Below, piece by piece: positions 46,561-56,885 of a DNA stretch of 64,000 nucleotides; the first letter of the stretch is position 1, and the number at the start of each line of letters is the position of its first letter. The DNA is from Kingdonia uniflora (taxonomy: Eukaryota > Streptophyta > Magnoliopsida > Ranunculales > Circaeasteraceae). The notes under the pieces are model-generated. The model saw only the letters and a program-made list of their open reading frames with translations, was not told the origin of the DNA and made no database searches. Where the stretch lies: positions 62,001-126,000 of the forward strand of contig JACGCM010002456.1 of the NCBI GenBank assembly GCA_014058105.1. Reading direction: 5' to 3'. The position numbers were made by a program, and so were the translations under genes.

Positions 46561-47044
46561 TAATCCACAATACGATAAAGAAGCTTTAGTTAGCTGAAAA
46601 GTCTGAAGAACATAAATTCGATGGGAAAAATAAGCTTCAATTGCTTAAAAAAATGAGTTTAACCTAGATCTAACCTTGCCTAGTCTTGCCCATCATAAAA
46701 GGTTACAAACCCTAGTTACAAATCTCTCAGATCTAAAGGAAACTCTAAACAATGATCTACGTCTAGATAATTAACTTTATCCTAGGCTTGCCCTTTTATA
46801 GAGGTTGCAAGTCCTAGTTACAATCCAACTCAAAATCCAACTATAATCCAACTCTAAAAGGTATTTAAAACTCTTACTAGAACTGAAATTACGATAATTG
46901 TTCGAACGAACCCATAGGTCGTTCGAACGACCAAACACCTCCCCTGGAACTTTGGCCCAAGGGTTCAAGTCGTTCGAACGACTCACAACCTCGTTCGAAC
47001 GACTTTGGTAAAAACTCCAGTTTCTCTTAGATCTTCCTGGATCA
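46561..47044 (-). repeat. 3' LTR of the nested element
   Basis: Contains four TTCGAA-centred palindromes (46901, 46922, 46973, 46994), several extending to TCGTTCGAACGA. It carries a TATA-like CTATAAAAGG on the minus strand (about 46790-46800). Confidence 0.9.
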
Positions 47045-47195
47045 TGGCTCCCCCATTTAGGAGGCTTGAGCTCCCGCTCAAGTCAGAACTGGAGATGTAG
47101 GAGTTCCCTAGATTCTCCTGGATCATGGCTTCCCTACTTAGGAACCTTGAGCTCATGCTCAAGCCAGAACTGTAGATGCGAGAACGAGGCGATGC
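47035..47195. repeat. ~80-bp tandem duplication at the LTR/purine-tract junction
   Basis: CCTGGATCATGGCT(C/T)CCC recurs at 47036 and 47116, followed in both by TTAGGA and CTTGAGCTC and then GCTCAAG(T/C)CAGAACTG. So the last bases of the LTR, the purine tract and the sequence beyond are present twice. Confidence 0.8.
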
Positions 47196-47640
47196 CAAAT
47201 TCCTTGTTGTACCACTTTGACGTACTAAACAACAAAAGAAACGGCTCAAATAGCTTCTTGTCATTCACCCCATCCTGGAAAACATACTCACAGGCCTTAC
47301 TTTGTCGCAACTTCTGACGAAACACACTACGCCCTATAGGATCATCATATCTTGATGTAACAAAAGGTTGTCTCTGCATAGAATCCAACATAGTGGAAGT
47401 AGTTGGTAATGGGGGTCGAGATAACCAATCAGCCTTTTTGTTGTCCACTCCCTTCTTATACTTCATAATCAAGGGAAAGTGTTAGAGATACGACCTCCTC
47501 TTTATCTGGCGAGCTTGTTGTAGCTTGGACTGTGTAGCAAAAAAATGGGACGGTTTGTGATCAGTATGTACCACAACCTCCTCTTGTAACTTCCCCATAT
47601 TGGTTTGTTGCTTATAAAATGCTGTCATAAGATACAACAC
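47134..47640 (-). pseudogene. RNase H C-terminal remnant of the nested element
   Basis: Minus-strand reading gives a TDHKPS-like block near 47560 and then FPLIMKYKKGVDNKKADWLS followed by RPPLP. This is the end of the gypsy RNase H domain (IxYxKGxxNxVADALSR). Beyond it, the frame (MLDSMQRQPFVTSRYDDPIG) gives no integrase motif. RT and the first part of RNase H are absent between this and gag-protease. Confidence 0.7.
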
Positions 47641-49268
47641 TCGAGCCGACGCACCCTCTGAACCGGTCGCACCAATAACATAAACTTGCCGCTCGCATTA
47701 ACCAACCGCTTCACCTGAGTCGTCGTTACCAAATTTGACGTAGTGACATGCTCCTTACAAGCATTGCTATGGAACCCATTTGCCTCCTTCACAAGACGAT
47801 ACTTGCGATCTCTACGGTAATGAATCGTATCTCGGTCCCAAAGATAAGGGTTACCCAAGATGACCTGACACACATCCAAAGGAACCACCTCACACGTCAC
47901 CTCGTCAATAAACTTCTCAGAAATTGCAAACCTGAAAGTACACTGCTTCGTGACCATCACCTCTGCATCTTTCTGAAACCGCCCCAAACCATACGGCTTA
48001 GGATGAGTTGTAGTCGTCAAACCCATCTTCTTCAGCAACGTCTCAGAAATCAAATTTTTCTGACTACCCGGATCCATAATGACCTTGAATAAACTCTGTT
48101 TTACCTGAATACTGACATGAAAAAGCTCTTCCCGACTTTCTTCCTCGGCAGCCAAAGTCCGCTGAAACATAAGTGTAAGCTTAGGATTCGGTTTATCTAA
48201 ACCCGAGAGGTCAATAACCTCTGTGGCTAGTGCATATCTTTCATTCTTGCTCTTCTCCTCCTTCGGTCTAAGCTCCGGGTGAAGTTTCCAAAAATAATAA
48301 GAAATATGCCCACGCGCCTTAAAATGATCGCAATAAAACTCCTTGGACGAAGACCCTTCTCCTTTGGCCTCTCCCTTATGCTCGTTTTTCCAACTAGACT
48401 TGTACCCCGACTTGATCTTGTCGTCTTCTTTGTCCATCTTCAAGTATTTGCCTTCAATGGCAATTGCCTTCACGGTAGCGTCTTCAATATTGGCCACAGT
48501 AAAGAGCTTCAACTCTCTCCTAATAGACTCCGACAAACCCCCCGTGTACTTTATGAACACCTCATACTCGTCCACATCAATGTCCAAAGCCAAAACTTGG
48601 TTATGGAATGTCGTAGTGTACTCTTGTACGGATTGCTCAAACTTTTGGCACAAATTGTGTCATGTATACCATCTCTCTTGCTCATACCCAATCGGATAAA
48701 ACTGTTTTCGCACTAAAACCTTGAATTCTTTCCAACCCAAATCTTATACATCGTGGCATTTTCGATAAGATTTTCACCACGTGAGTGCATGACCTACAAA
48801 TTTCAACGTAACAAAACATATTTGTTGAGTATTAGAGTATTTATAAACAGAAAAATAGGTCTCTAACCTATCGAACCAATTATCCAACATCTCGGCATCG
48901 ATCGAACCGTCGAATATCGGAATATCAATCTTAAAATTTATACGAAAATTACGTATAGGATTCGTGGACTTACCAATAACCGATCGCTCCTCGTCGGATT
49001 CGGCAGCACTAGAATCATAAAAAAATGGAACGTCCTCGCCACCATTCACCTTCATAACCCCTTTCTTCTTTGAACGGTCTCGCCGCTTCACCGAAGTGGC
49101 AGCCTTAGAGAGGTTCGTGAGACGCAACTCCTCCACTAACTCCCCTACTGTAGAAGTTAGAGTGAAAACTTTTGTTTCTAAAACCATGAGTCTATCATTG
49201 AAATCACCCATCTCCAAATCGTCCTTATTCGTTGATTTAGGTCTATGATAGATCGTCAACGGACTCAC
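47625..49268 (-). pseudogene. Gag-protease of the nested gypsy element
   Basis: The N-terminal frame 49268-48774 has EMGDFNDRLMVLETKVFTLT (coiled coil), then KIDIPIFDGSIDAEMLDNWF and TYFSVYKYS. This is the retrotransposon gag domain start (FDGxxxxxWxxRxExYF). A TGA follows where gag has WWxS, and shifted pieces bridge to 48653. The frame 48653-47625 carries the gag end (FIKYTGGLSESIRRELKLFT), a damaged zinc knuckle (CDHFKARGHISYYFWKLHPE, two cysteines lost) and protease (VIMDPGSQKNLISETLLKKM; the usual motif is D-S/T-G). At 342 codons this is the longest open frame of the window. The N-terminus is closely related to the gag at 63630. Confidence 0.8.
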
Positions 49269-49299
49269 AAAAAAAGTCCCAAAATTTGTGTAGATCTAA

Positions 49300-49430
49300 A
49301 AATCACTGTAGCAGTCGCGAAATCACTATAGCAGACACCAAAAAAATTGTAGCAGTTGTCGAATTCACTGTAGCAGACGTCAAAAATACTGTAACAGTCA
49401 CCGAATTCACTGTAGTAGCCGCGAAAATCA
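49300..49430. repeat. CTGCTACAGTG repeats in the leader of the nested element
   Basis: On the minus strand about six imperfect copies of ACTGCTACAGTGA, spaced about 20 bp apart, lie between primer site and gag. Compare 925-1105. Confidence 0.75.
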
Positions 49431-49525
49431 ATAAAACTTCTCCTTCGTTTGTTTGAGACGGTCACGTGTAGAGACCATAAACCACAATCAAAACCTGAGA
49501 ATCTTAACAAGAATCTGATACCACT

Positions 49526-49987
49526 TAATCCACAATACGATTGAGAAGCTTGTGTTAGTAGAGAATCTGAAGAACACAAATTCGATGGGAAAAATAAGCT
49601 TCAATTGCTTAAAAAAACGAGCTTAACCTAGATCTAACATTGCCTAGTCTTGCCCTTCATAGAAGGTTACAAACCCTAGTTATAAATCTCTCAGATCTAA
49701 AGGAAACTCTAAACAATGATCTACGTCTAGATAATTAACTCTAGCCTAGGCTTGCCCTTTTATAGAGGTTGCAAGTCCTAGTTACAATCCAACTAGAAAT
49801 CCAACTATAATGCAACTCTAAAAGGTATTTAAAACTCTTACTAGAACTGGAATTACGATAGTCGTTCGAACGAACCCATAGGTCGTTCGAACGACCAAAC
49901 ACCTCCCCTGGAACTTTGGCTCAAGGGTTCAAGTTGTTCGAACGACTTTGGTAAAAACTCAAGTTTCTCCTAGATCCTCCTGGATCA
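49526..49987 (-). repeat. 5' LTR of the nested element
   Basis: Three TTCGAA palindromes (49865, 49885, 49937). It lacks a ~21-bp piece present in the other LTR between two such motifs, consistent with deletion between direct repeats. Confidence 0.9.
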
Positions 49988-50056
49988 GAAAAGATAACCA
50001 TCAGGTAAGAATTAATCATCACAAACGTCGTGCATTTTTTTACTAAAGGTATAAAT

Positions 50057-51510
50057 CTAACCAAAAAAATCATCTTTTACATAAAACTCTCGTAACTCGC
50101 CGAACGTAAAAAATGAAGTACGAAGTGTGACCAGTAGGTGAGCTGTACAGCTGATCCGGTCGACGAACCTATTATCCTTACCTTTGATATGTAGTACATG
50201 GAACTGAAAACTTTGGAAATGCCCAAACCATTTTGCCTGCCTATCGGTAGATACCCCCTGTTGACTGTGCATATGTCATAGTGCGTCATGGTCTAAATGG
50301 ATAATGAACTCTCGGTGAACCAAATTTGGTCTCCAGTGCCACAACAATCGAACAACTGCAAACAACTCAATATCCTATGGGCAATATCGTAGCTGAGCTC
50401 CTGATAACTTCTTACTAAAATAATCTGGTAGTGCTAAGATCAGGGTTGTGGTAAGCTTCTATTTGATCAACTGGAATGCAACCTCTACTACTGTAGACCA
50501 TTTGAAGGGCACATTTCCCATTAGGGATGTTATAGGTGTCATAATGCTACTGAACCAATTGATAAAACGTCGATAAAAAGTAGCTAACCCACGGAAACTC
50601 CGTACCTGTGTAGTACTCGTGGGTACCAGCCAATTCTTGATCGTCTGAATTTTCTCCTCATCTACTTGAATTCCCTTAGAGAAATCACGTAACTTAAGAA
50701 ATTTGTCGAATCAACCATAAAAGAGCACTTCTTGAGTTGCAGAAATAATTTATGTAGTAGTAGAGCCTGTAAGACCCTCTCAACATGTATCACGTGATCC
50801 TTTTTGGTTCGACTATGGATCAAGATATCATCAAAATAAACTGCGGTAAACCACTCTACAATGTAATCTCGTAGGACCTCTATCATCAATTGCATGAAAG
50901 TAGATAGAGCGCTAGATAGCCAAAATGGCATAACCAACCACTCGAAGAGACCATCCTTAATCTTTAAAGAAGTCTTCCACTCATCCCCTTGCCGCATATG
51001 AATTTGATGGTACCCGCTCTTGAGATCTAATTTTGAGAAACCCCTGCCTCAAAATGGTCATCTATTATATCCTTTAACCTCATAATCAGAAATTTGTACT
51101 TCACTGTAATTTTGTTGACTACTCGACTATCAACGCATATACGATAACTCCCGTCATTTTTAGGGATCAGAAGTGCTGGAATTGCCACAGGTGACATTCT
51201 TTCCCTTAATAGACCTTTCTAACATAACTCAGTGACCCGCCTCTATAATTCTGAATGCTCAGTAGGAGCCATTATGTAATGGGGAAAATGGGGTTAATGA
51301 GGTACCTGGGACTAAGTCAGTAGTATGGTAAATATCTCGCAATGGAGGCAACTCTGGTAGCTCTGCCTCGTGACAAACATCTAAAAACTGCTGAAGTAAT
51401 AGTCGTAGCTCGTCAGGAACTACGGTAGGGGGTGTTATCGTCGTACCCAACGCATAAGCGACTCCCTGTACTGAATATCTCGTAATGGAGGCATCTCTGG
51501 TTCGTGACAA
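50057..51510 (-). pseudogene. Reverse transcriptase and RNase H of the outer gypsy element
   Basis: Frame 51510-51259 covers the linker before RT (VVPDELRLLLQQFLDVCHEA, then LPPLRDIYHTTDLVPG). Frame 50997-50662 has the RT core: KIKDGLFEWLVMPFWLSSAL, then AVYFDDILIHSRTKKDH. The catalytic YFDD is intact, while LS(N)AP has become LSSAL. Frames 50289-50057 give the end of RNase H (DRQAKWFGHFQSFQFHVLHI, then KGKDNRFVDRIS). Stops and shifts separate the pieces. The order continues into the integrase left of the nested element. Confidence 0.85.
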
Positions 51511-51600
51511 AGATTTAAAAACTGCTGAAGCAATGGTTATAGCTCGTTAGGAACTGCGATAGGGGGTGTTATCGTCGTACACACCAATGTATAAGCTACT
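51333..51600. repeat. ~140-bp tandem duplication before RT
   Basis: ATATCTCG(C/T)AATGGAGGCA at 51333 recurs at about 51474. Both are followed by AAAAACTGCTGAAG and then GGGGGTGTTATCGTCGTAC. The protein segment covering VVPDELRLLLQQF is therefore present twice. Confidence 0.75.
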
Positions 51601-52918
51601 CCCTGTGCTTTCACTTTTGCTAAAAAATGGGTATGCTGAACCACAGAAGCGCCAACCGGTGGTAAACATGGCCACTTCTGCCGAACTCCCTACCACGTGA
51701 AAACGTATACATTGGGTGTTCCCACATGTACCGCGTTTCTCTCTTATTGCCATGGTCACCCTAAAATCAAATGACACACATCCATCTCAATTATTGTGCA
51801 CAAAATAGTATCATCATAGCTACCCATTTTGATTTAACTGTGTACGAAATAGTGGACGAGTCGTTCTATCCCACTATAACGAATGAAGCGTAAAGGGTTT
51901 GGGATGCAGAGTCAATTGAAGGTGTTATTTCTCAGCCACATTTTCTGAAATAAAATTTTCGTAGACCCATTATCAACTATCGTTTCCAACCCCTTGCCAT
52001 CTGACTAGACCCTCGTTTAGAAAATACTATGCTTCTTCCAATACTCATCTGCTCCTGAAGTGTCTTGATGTCTCTGTTAACCAAACTGCAGAACGTCGAT
52101 AATCTCATAAGTATAACCCCTGCTCTTTTTGGCTATTGGTGAGGTAATGGGTCTACCATAATCGATTCCTGAATACCCCCTAACACTTTATATAGTGACG
52201 GAGTGGCCTCTCCGTCGACCCTGGAACCTTTGTCCTTCCCCGTAATCAGTGGCGTCGTCATTAGGAATGTTCAGACGCCCTCTCTCCTTACTACCGATGT
52301 GGGCTCCTCGATGGTGGCCTTCGGGGATACCTCACTTCCTGCTGTCGGCGTTGTCCCGACGCCCTCTCTCATTACTGCCGGTGTAGACTCCTTGATGATG
52401 ATCTTCGAGGATACCTCTCTTGTTGCTGCAAGCGTGGATTCCTCCATGATGGCTCTCGTGGTTGCCTCTCTCGCTGCTGCCAATGAGGGTGATTCTGGTA
52501 TGACTTACTGTGATTCCCTCTCACTACTACTAATGCTAAACCCAGATTGACAATATGTGGGGACCTCTCTGTCTCTCTCTCTCTCTAATTAGCAAACTCG
52601 TGGTAACAAAGTTAGTACAATTTAGGGTTTCTTGGGTTGAATCACATAATGATTAGGAACTTCAATTGGGTAAGTTTTACGCCCTAAAACTATGACCTTA
52701 TTGTGGGATTTTGTTCATGAACTTCCTAGCGCAACGACACCTTCTCCACTCACAACATTAATCACCCATTGAGCCTCTATCTTTGTTGATTCTTTGTGTT
52801 GGGTCATACTTGAGTTTCCTCCATTAAATTTAATCGACCCATTTTCCCTTATACCAGCCTCAATCTCCGCGATTCGCGCAATAGCTTTAACATACATCGC
52901 AAAACTAAAATTTGTCAT
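51547..52918 (-). pseudogene. Gag and protease of the outer gypsy element
   Basis: The gag N-terminus is at 52918-52715 (MTNFSFAMYVKAIARIAEIE), a coiled-coil start close to the primer site. Around 51950-52000 the minus strand reads ETIVDNGSTKILFQ, the gypsy protease motif with DNG. Between them the minus frame 52483-52271 (EVSSKIIIKESTPAVMREGV) is low-complexity, built of degenerate 60-80 bp repeats. Its opposite strand is open too (52203-52550), so I give neither strand a function there. The rest is broken. Confidence 0.6.
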
Positions 52919-53162
52919 CTCTTACCCACGTAACGAATCTCGCTCTGGTACCAAATTGTTAGAAACTAAGTACAGAAGCAAAATGATTTACTGAAATTGA
53001 CACTAAGGTTTCTAAAGTTTTTACCTAAACTCACATACACTTCTATAAATTGGAGAACTACCAACTCCAGAAGGTTCCCCCTTCTATTTAGTAACCATAG
53101 CAACTACTAAAACAAAAATAAGTATGTGCCTCGTGGGTCACGGTCTATCACTCGATCTATCA

Positions 53163-53560
53163 TTTTCAATCCCCAAATTAACCCCAGTAGTCATACCTCT
53201 ATTAATAGCCTGCATCTCATGAATCATGATATGTAATTTTTTTCAGGAAGCGCTCTCCTTGCATAAACAATTAAGCAAGTGCCTAAGAAGTTTCTAATGA
53301 GCCATCCATAGCCCCCTAGAATTCCCCAGAATTCATCTATGTTGAGCAGATAAGTTCCCTCTAGTGGGGGTCCCACTTGCAATACTTTACTATTTTTTCT
53401 TAAAAGCGGGCCTTATGTTCTTAGGATTAACAACATTGGGTAAGTTCAAAACTATTTGAGCTCCCACTTAACTCTATGTTGGATTTTGGTTAGCATCCTC
53501 CATCTGTAAGTTAGTTAATCTTTTCCCAGTTTAAACCATGACCCTTCATTAATCCCTGAT
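53163..53560 (-). pseudogene. LINE ORF2 RNase H relic, N-terminal half
   Basis: The minus strand reads GTYLLNIDEFWGILGGYGWL, then IRNFLGTCLIVYA, matching the LNTDGS...GGYGGLIRN start of plant LINE RNase H. It joins across the gypsy insertion to 44797-45075. Confidence 0.7.
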
Positions 53561-53679
53561 CTAAAGGCTTAGATTTAAACTTTCTGTTTATGGTAAATAG
53601 GTCTTTTATCTATTCTTCCAACCTTATAGCCACTATCAATTAACAGTAATTTATGGGAACCTATTTCCCTCCTTCAACC

Positions 53680-55800
53680 ATGGCATCTGGCCATCATCCC
53701 TCACCAAATTCTAGGGCACTAGCTTCTTGAGGCCCTAATCCAATAGCCCATAACTCTGCATCACCTCAACCCATTAGATATAACACCCAATTGAAGCCTC
53801 AGAAGAAAGTTTTGATTAAGGATTATAAAAAAATGGAAGGAAGGAATCCACTGAAGAAAGGCGATCCTCCAGTGACTGCGGATTTGATCAAGGTAGCTCG
53901 ACTAGTGCTGGAGAAAGTAAAGATTCCAATCCTAAACAACATCCAGTTTCAAACATAGCCTAAATCTATTTTGAAGAACTCTAGCAGGACAAACTGGTTT
54001 AAATTCAACAATGGGAGAGATGAGACTCCTTCTGGTAGAAGTTTTGTGATGGGGGAACATAGAATGGAGATCTTGTTGTCTAAGTTGAATTTCAAAAGAA
54101 ATTTAATGAGGATCTCAAAGCTCCCTCAGAAAATTTAGCCAAAGAAAAGGAGAGTGAGTACTCTCAAGAAATAATAATACCAACAACTGGTGAAGGGGCT
54201 GTAGTTGAGATGGTGGTTTGTAAGACACAATATGATCTCAGATCCTGTATTCAGGGATGCATGAATGGGGAGAGTAAAATTGGGTCATGTTTTAAAGATT
54301 GTCACAAAAAGGATAACAAAACCAATGTTGAAATTGATAAAGATGATGGACTTAAAGAGAACAACAAGGAGGCAGCTAGTATGGTTAATGATAGTCAACA
54401 AGGAATGGATCAAGACAAGGATAACTCTAGCATTGAGAGTTGTAATAAGGAAAATAGAATTGAGGAACAAAGTGAAATACCTCAGCACAACCCTTCTGAA
54501 GAGAAACTGACTTAGCTAGATACAAATCAGGGAATTGCAATGAGAGGACATGTTAACACAACTTTCAACATGAAGTATTAAATACTAAAGATTTTACAGA
54601 GAGTAATAGGCCTAGTAAAAAGCAAGATAATGGAGATGGAAAGATAAAAAAGTTGGGCTGAATTGTGTGGTGTTCTCTTCTATGAGAGGTAAAATTGCTC
54701 AGGCTTATACCCCTCCCACTATTATTAATTGGCATTCTTGTATCACTATTACTCCTAGGGATGTAATAAATAACAATATTATGTGTGAACAGTATTTGGT
54801 TGGGAACTTTGTTGGAAGGAAATTATCCTATACTTTTATCAAAGAGACTCTTTACCAAGTTATGGGGACTTAAGGGTAGCTTTAAAATGACCACTCAAGA
54901 ATTTATTATTATTTTCTTCAAGTTTGTGTGTGTTGAGGATAGAGAAAGATTCATGGAGTTAGGCCTCAATTGCTAGTGGGTTATTTATCATTCAACCTTG
55001 GAGGCCTTTTATTGAGATGGAGAGGATTGAACTTAAGTCCTTGCCTTTTGGGGTTAATATGAGGAATATTCATATTAACATGAGGGATCATGAAGGGATG
55101 GCCAGGATAGCTAGTTTGATTGGTAAGCCTATAAGACTTGATAGAGCCAATGAAGAGAGGCCTACCAATTCTTTTAGTGGGGTATTGTTTGAAGTAGAGG
55201 CATCCAAGCCACTCTCAACAATCTTAGCTTTGATCTATGACTCAGCTAAAGTGTATACAGTAAATGTTGATTACAACTGTGTTCCAGTTAGGTGCAACTA
55301 ATGCCAAGTATTTGGGCACAATGATAGTTCTTGCCTAGGGCAATCAAAAACAATGTAGCTACTAGTGCAACACAAAACAAATTATGGTTGAAGAAGATGG
55401 CCAAACCCAACTAGATTACCAGTAATGGAAACAATGATGATGATTGGCTCAAGCCTAAACATACTTCTAATAGAGCCCACAATCATAAAAAGGATGAAGG
55501 GCCCATTGACAGCTTTATTCCCAAATACCATATTAGTAATGGGATAGAAGGAATTGAACAAGGTTCTAATGACAAAGACAACAACAATTAGAGTGAACAG
55601 GGACAACAAATGGAAACCAGTGCTAAGGTAGCCAACAAGACAGATGATGATAAAGGTGTGAATGATGAGCATAAGGTCCCAACCAATAACAAAGAAGGGC
55701 AAGTTCAAAGCAACCCTACAAGCAGTAATGAAGGGTCCCCTCTAGGAACTAGAAAAGAAGGCAAAAAAAGAGGAACTTCGAAGAGCAAAGCAATATTTTG
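53680..55800 (+). pseudogene. LINE ORF1 with DUF4283 and CCHC zinc knuckle
   Basis: ORF1 proteins bind LINE RNA. The ATG at 53680 opens MASGHHPSPNSRALAS, then a stop. A basic region follows (KVLIKDYKKMEGRNPLKKGD). DUF4283-like sequence runs from 54680 to 55300: CEQYLVGNFVGRKLSYTFIK, then VEDRERFMELG and LKSLPFGVNMRNIHINMRDH. It ends with GMARIASLIGKPIRLDRANE, and then YNCVPVRCN and CQVFGHNDSSC as a CCHC-type knuckle. A TAA sits inside the knuckle. The Asp/Asn-rich tail (54210-54515 and 55610-55800) is typical of the variable linker. Several frames are needed, so it is inactive. Confidence 0.75.
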
Positions 55801-56131
55801 AGTGAAATGAGTTTGTATACCACTTATGATAGCCCTAATAACAAGTATTTATAGATAAACACTAATGCTAATGGAGTACAAGCAGGTGGGAGCAATGGGC
55901 AGAAAAGAGCCAACACAACCTCAAATTGTGATAATGTTACACAACAATAATAGTGAGGGAGTGAGTGAAGCACATCAAAACCACCCTAAAATAAAGTCAC
56001 ATCATCATGAGTGTGAGGGACTCATTCTAATTTTAGTTTGCTTATGTACATGTAAGAAGGAAGTCAAATTGGAGATCAAGTTTATTGTCATGCAGGGGTC
56101 TTCCCCCATGATCTTCTAGTATAGAATAAAT

Positions 56132-56872
56132 TTGAGTGAGAAATTTTTGCTCCTTATTAATATTTCTCTAAAAAGTAAGGATTCTTGGGTTAATGTGATA
56201 AGAGTTGAGGCTGGCTTAAGGACCCTAAGACTATTTACAGTTGTTAAAACTTGGCCTAGATTCTCATATTGTAAGGATAAAATTACTAAGTTGCCTTATC
56301 ATAAATTTTCAGCGGGCATGATATTTTATATTAGGTTTGAGGTAGACCTTTTGGTCCTAAGGCTATATCCAAAACTAATGTACTACACTTGTGAGATGGA
56401 GGTTAATACATTTGAGAATGATTATTTGGTTATTGTTTTTATGATTATAGGTTTTAAGATGGCCAGAATGGGGTTCATTTTCTTAGTGTTTGAGAGGTGG
56501 TTAGGCATGTGTGACTGTAAGGTTAAAGAGACTTCTATGGCTATTAATCTTTGGACTAAGGCAAACCTTGGGATCCTAAGACTATTTACAATCCTTAGAG
56601 TGTATCCAAGGTTGCTTTCGGGTGTTGGGGAGAGTGAGCCAGCTGAAACTTACCCAAAAAAGGAGTTCATGAACATAGTGAGAGAAGGGGGCCTTCTTAT
56701 TAAATTTGTTCCATACATTACAAGTGACTTTAAAGTAAGCTTGAGGTGTGTGAGTAAGCTTCAAAAAGGTAAATCTTTGGTGCTTATTTCCAGTCTAGGT
56801 TGGCATAGTAAGGTATTCAGGTTTGGTTTTAGACTGTGGATGACATGTATCTTTTTAACCTTTTTTGTTTAA
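56132..56872 (+). CDS. Unexplained 246-codon ORF between LINE ORF1 and ORF2
   Basis: An uninterrupted frame of 741 bases in an otherwise stop-ridden element. It starts MSEKFLLLINISLKSKDSWV at a non-ATG or weak start and ends just before ORF2. I recognise no domain. It has three internal repeats with the core LR-L-F/Y: AGLRTLRLFTVVKTWPRF, VDLLVLRLYPKLMYY and ANLGILRLFTILRVYPRL, about 50 and 90 residues apart. The repeats are visible in the DNA as CCTAAGACTATTTACA variants. It could be an extension of ORF1/ORF2, an inserted repetitive segment, or chance. Nothing shows that it is translated. Confidence 0.3.
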   Translation: MSEKFLLLINISLKSKDSWVNVIRVEAGLRTLRLFTVVKTWPRFSYCKDKITKLPYHKFSAGMIFYIRFEVDLLVLRLYPKLMYYTCEMEVNTFENDYLVIVFMIIGFKMARMGFIFLVFERWLGMCDCKVKETSMAINLWTKANLGILRLFTILRVYPRLLSGVGESEPAETYPKKEFMNIVREGGLLIKFVPYITSDFKVSLRCVSKLQKGKSLVLISSLGWHSKVFRFGFRLWMTCIFLTFFV

Positions 56873-56885
56873 CATTAATAGTGCT

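Larger units (their letters stand above)
46561..49987 (-). mobile_element. Nested gypsy-derived element lacking RT and integrase, TSD GAAAA
   Basis: LTRs are 46561-47044 (484 bp) and 49526-49987 (462 bp). GAAAA flanks both sides (46556-46560 and 49988-49992). On the minus strand the LTR starts TGATCCAGG and ends GTGGATTA, so the 3' end is TA rather than CA. The primer site TGGTATCAGA lies beside the right LTR (complement 49514-49523). A purine tract AATGGGGGAGCCA lies beside the left one. The inside holds gag, protease and the tail of RNase H only. Confidence 0.9.
45076..53162 (-). mobile_element. Complete but decayed Ty3/gypsy element, TSD TTTTC
   Basis: LTRs are 45076-45282 and 52957-53162 (about 206 bp, TGTTAG...ATCTATCA). 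TTTTC lies on both outer sides (45071-45075 and 53163-53167). The primer site on the minus strand is TGGTACCAGAGC (complement at 52942-52953). The purine tract GATGGGGAGAGT abuts the 3' LTR (45283-45294). Order gag, protease, RT, RNase H, integrase is gypsy. A second element is nested at 46561-49987. Removing it leaves about 4.7 kb. Confidence 0.9.

Noticed and set aside
46897..47005. TTCGAA cluster as heat-shock elements
   Set aside because: Heat-shock elements need GAA and TTC spaced by two bases; here they abut, so the consensus is not met.
47748..48716. Plus-strand frames of 114-145 codons
   Set aside because: Antisense shadows of the gag-protease frame 47625-48653.
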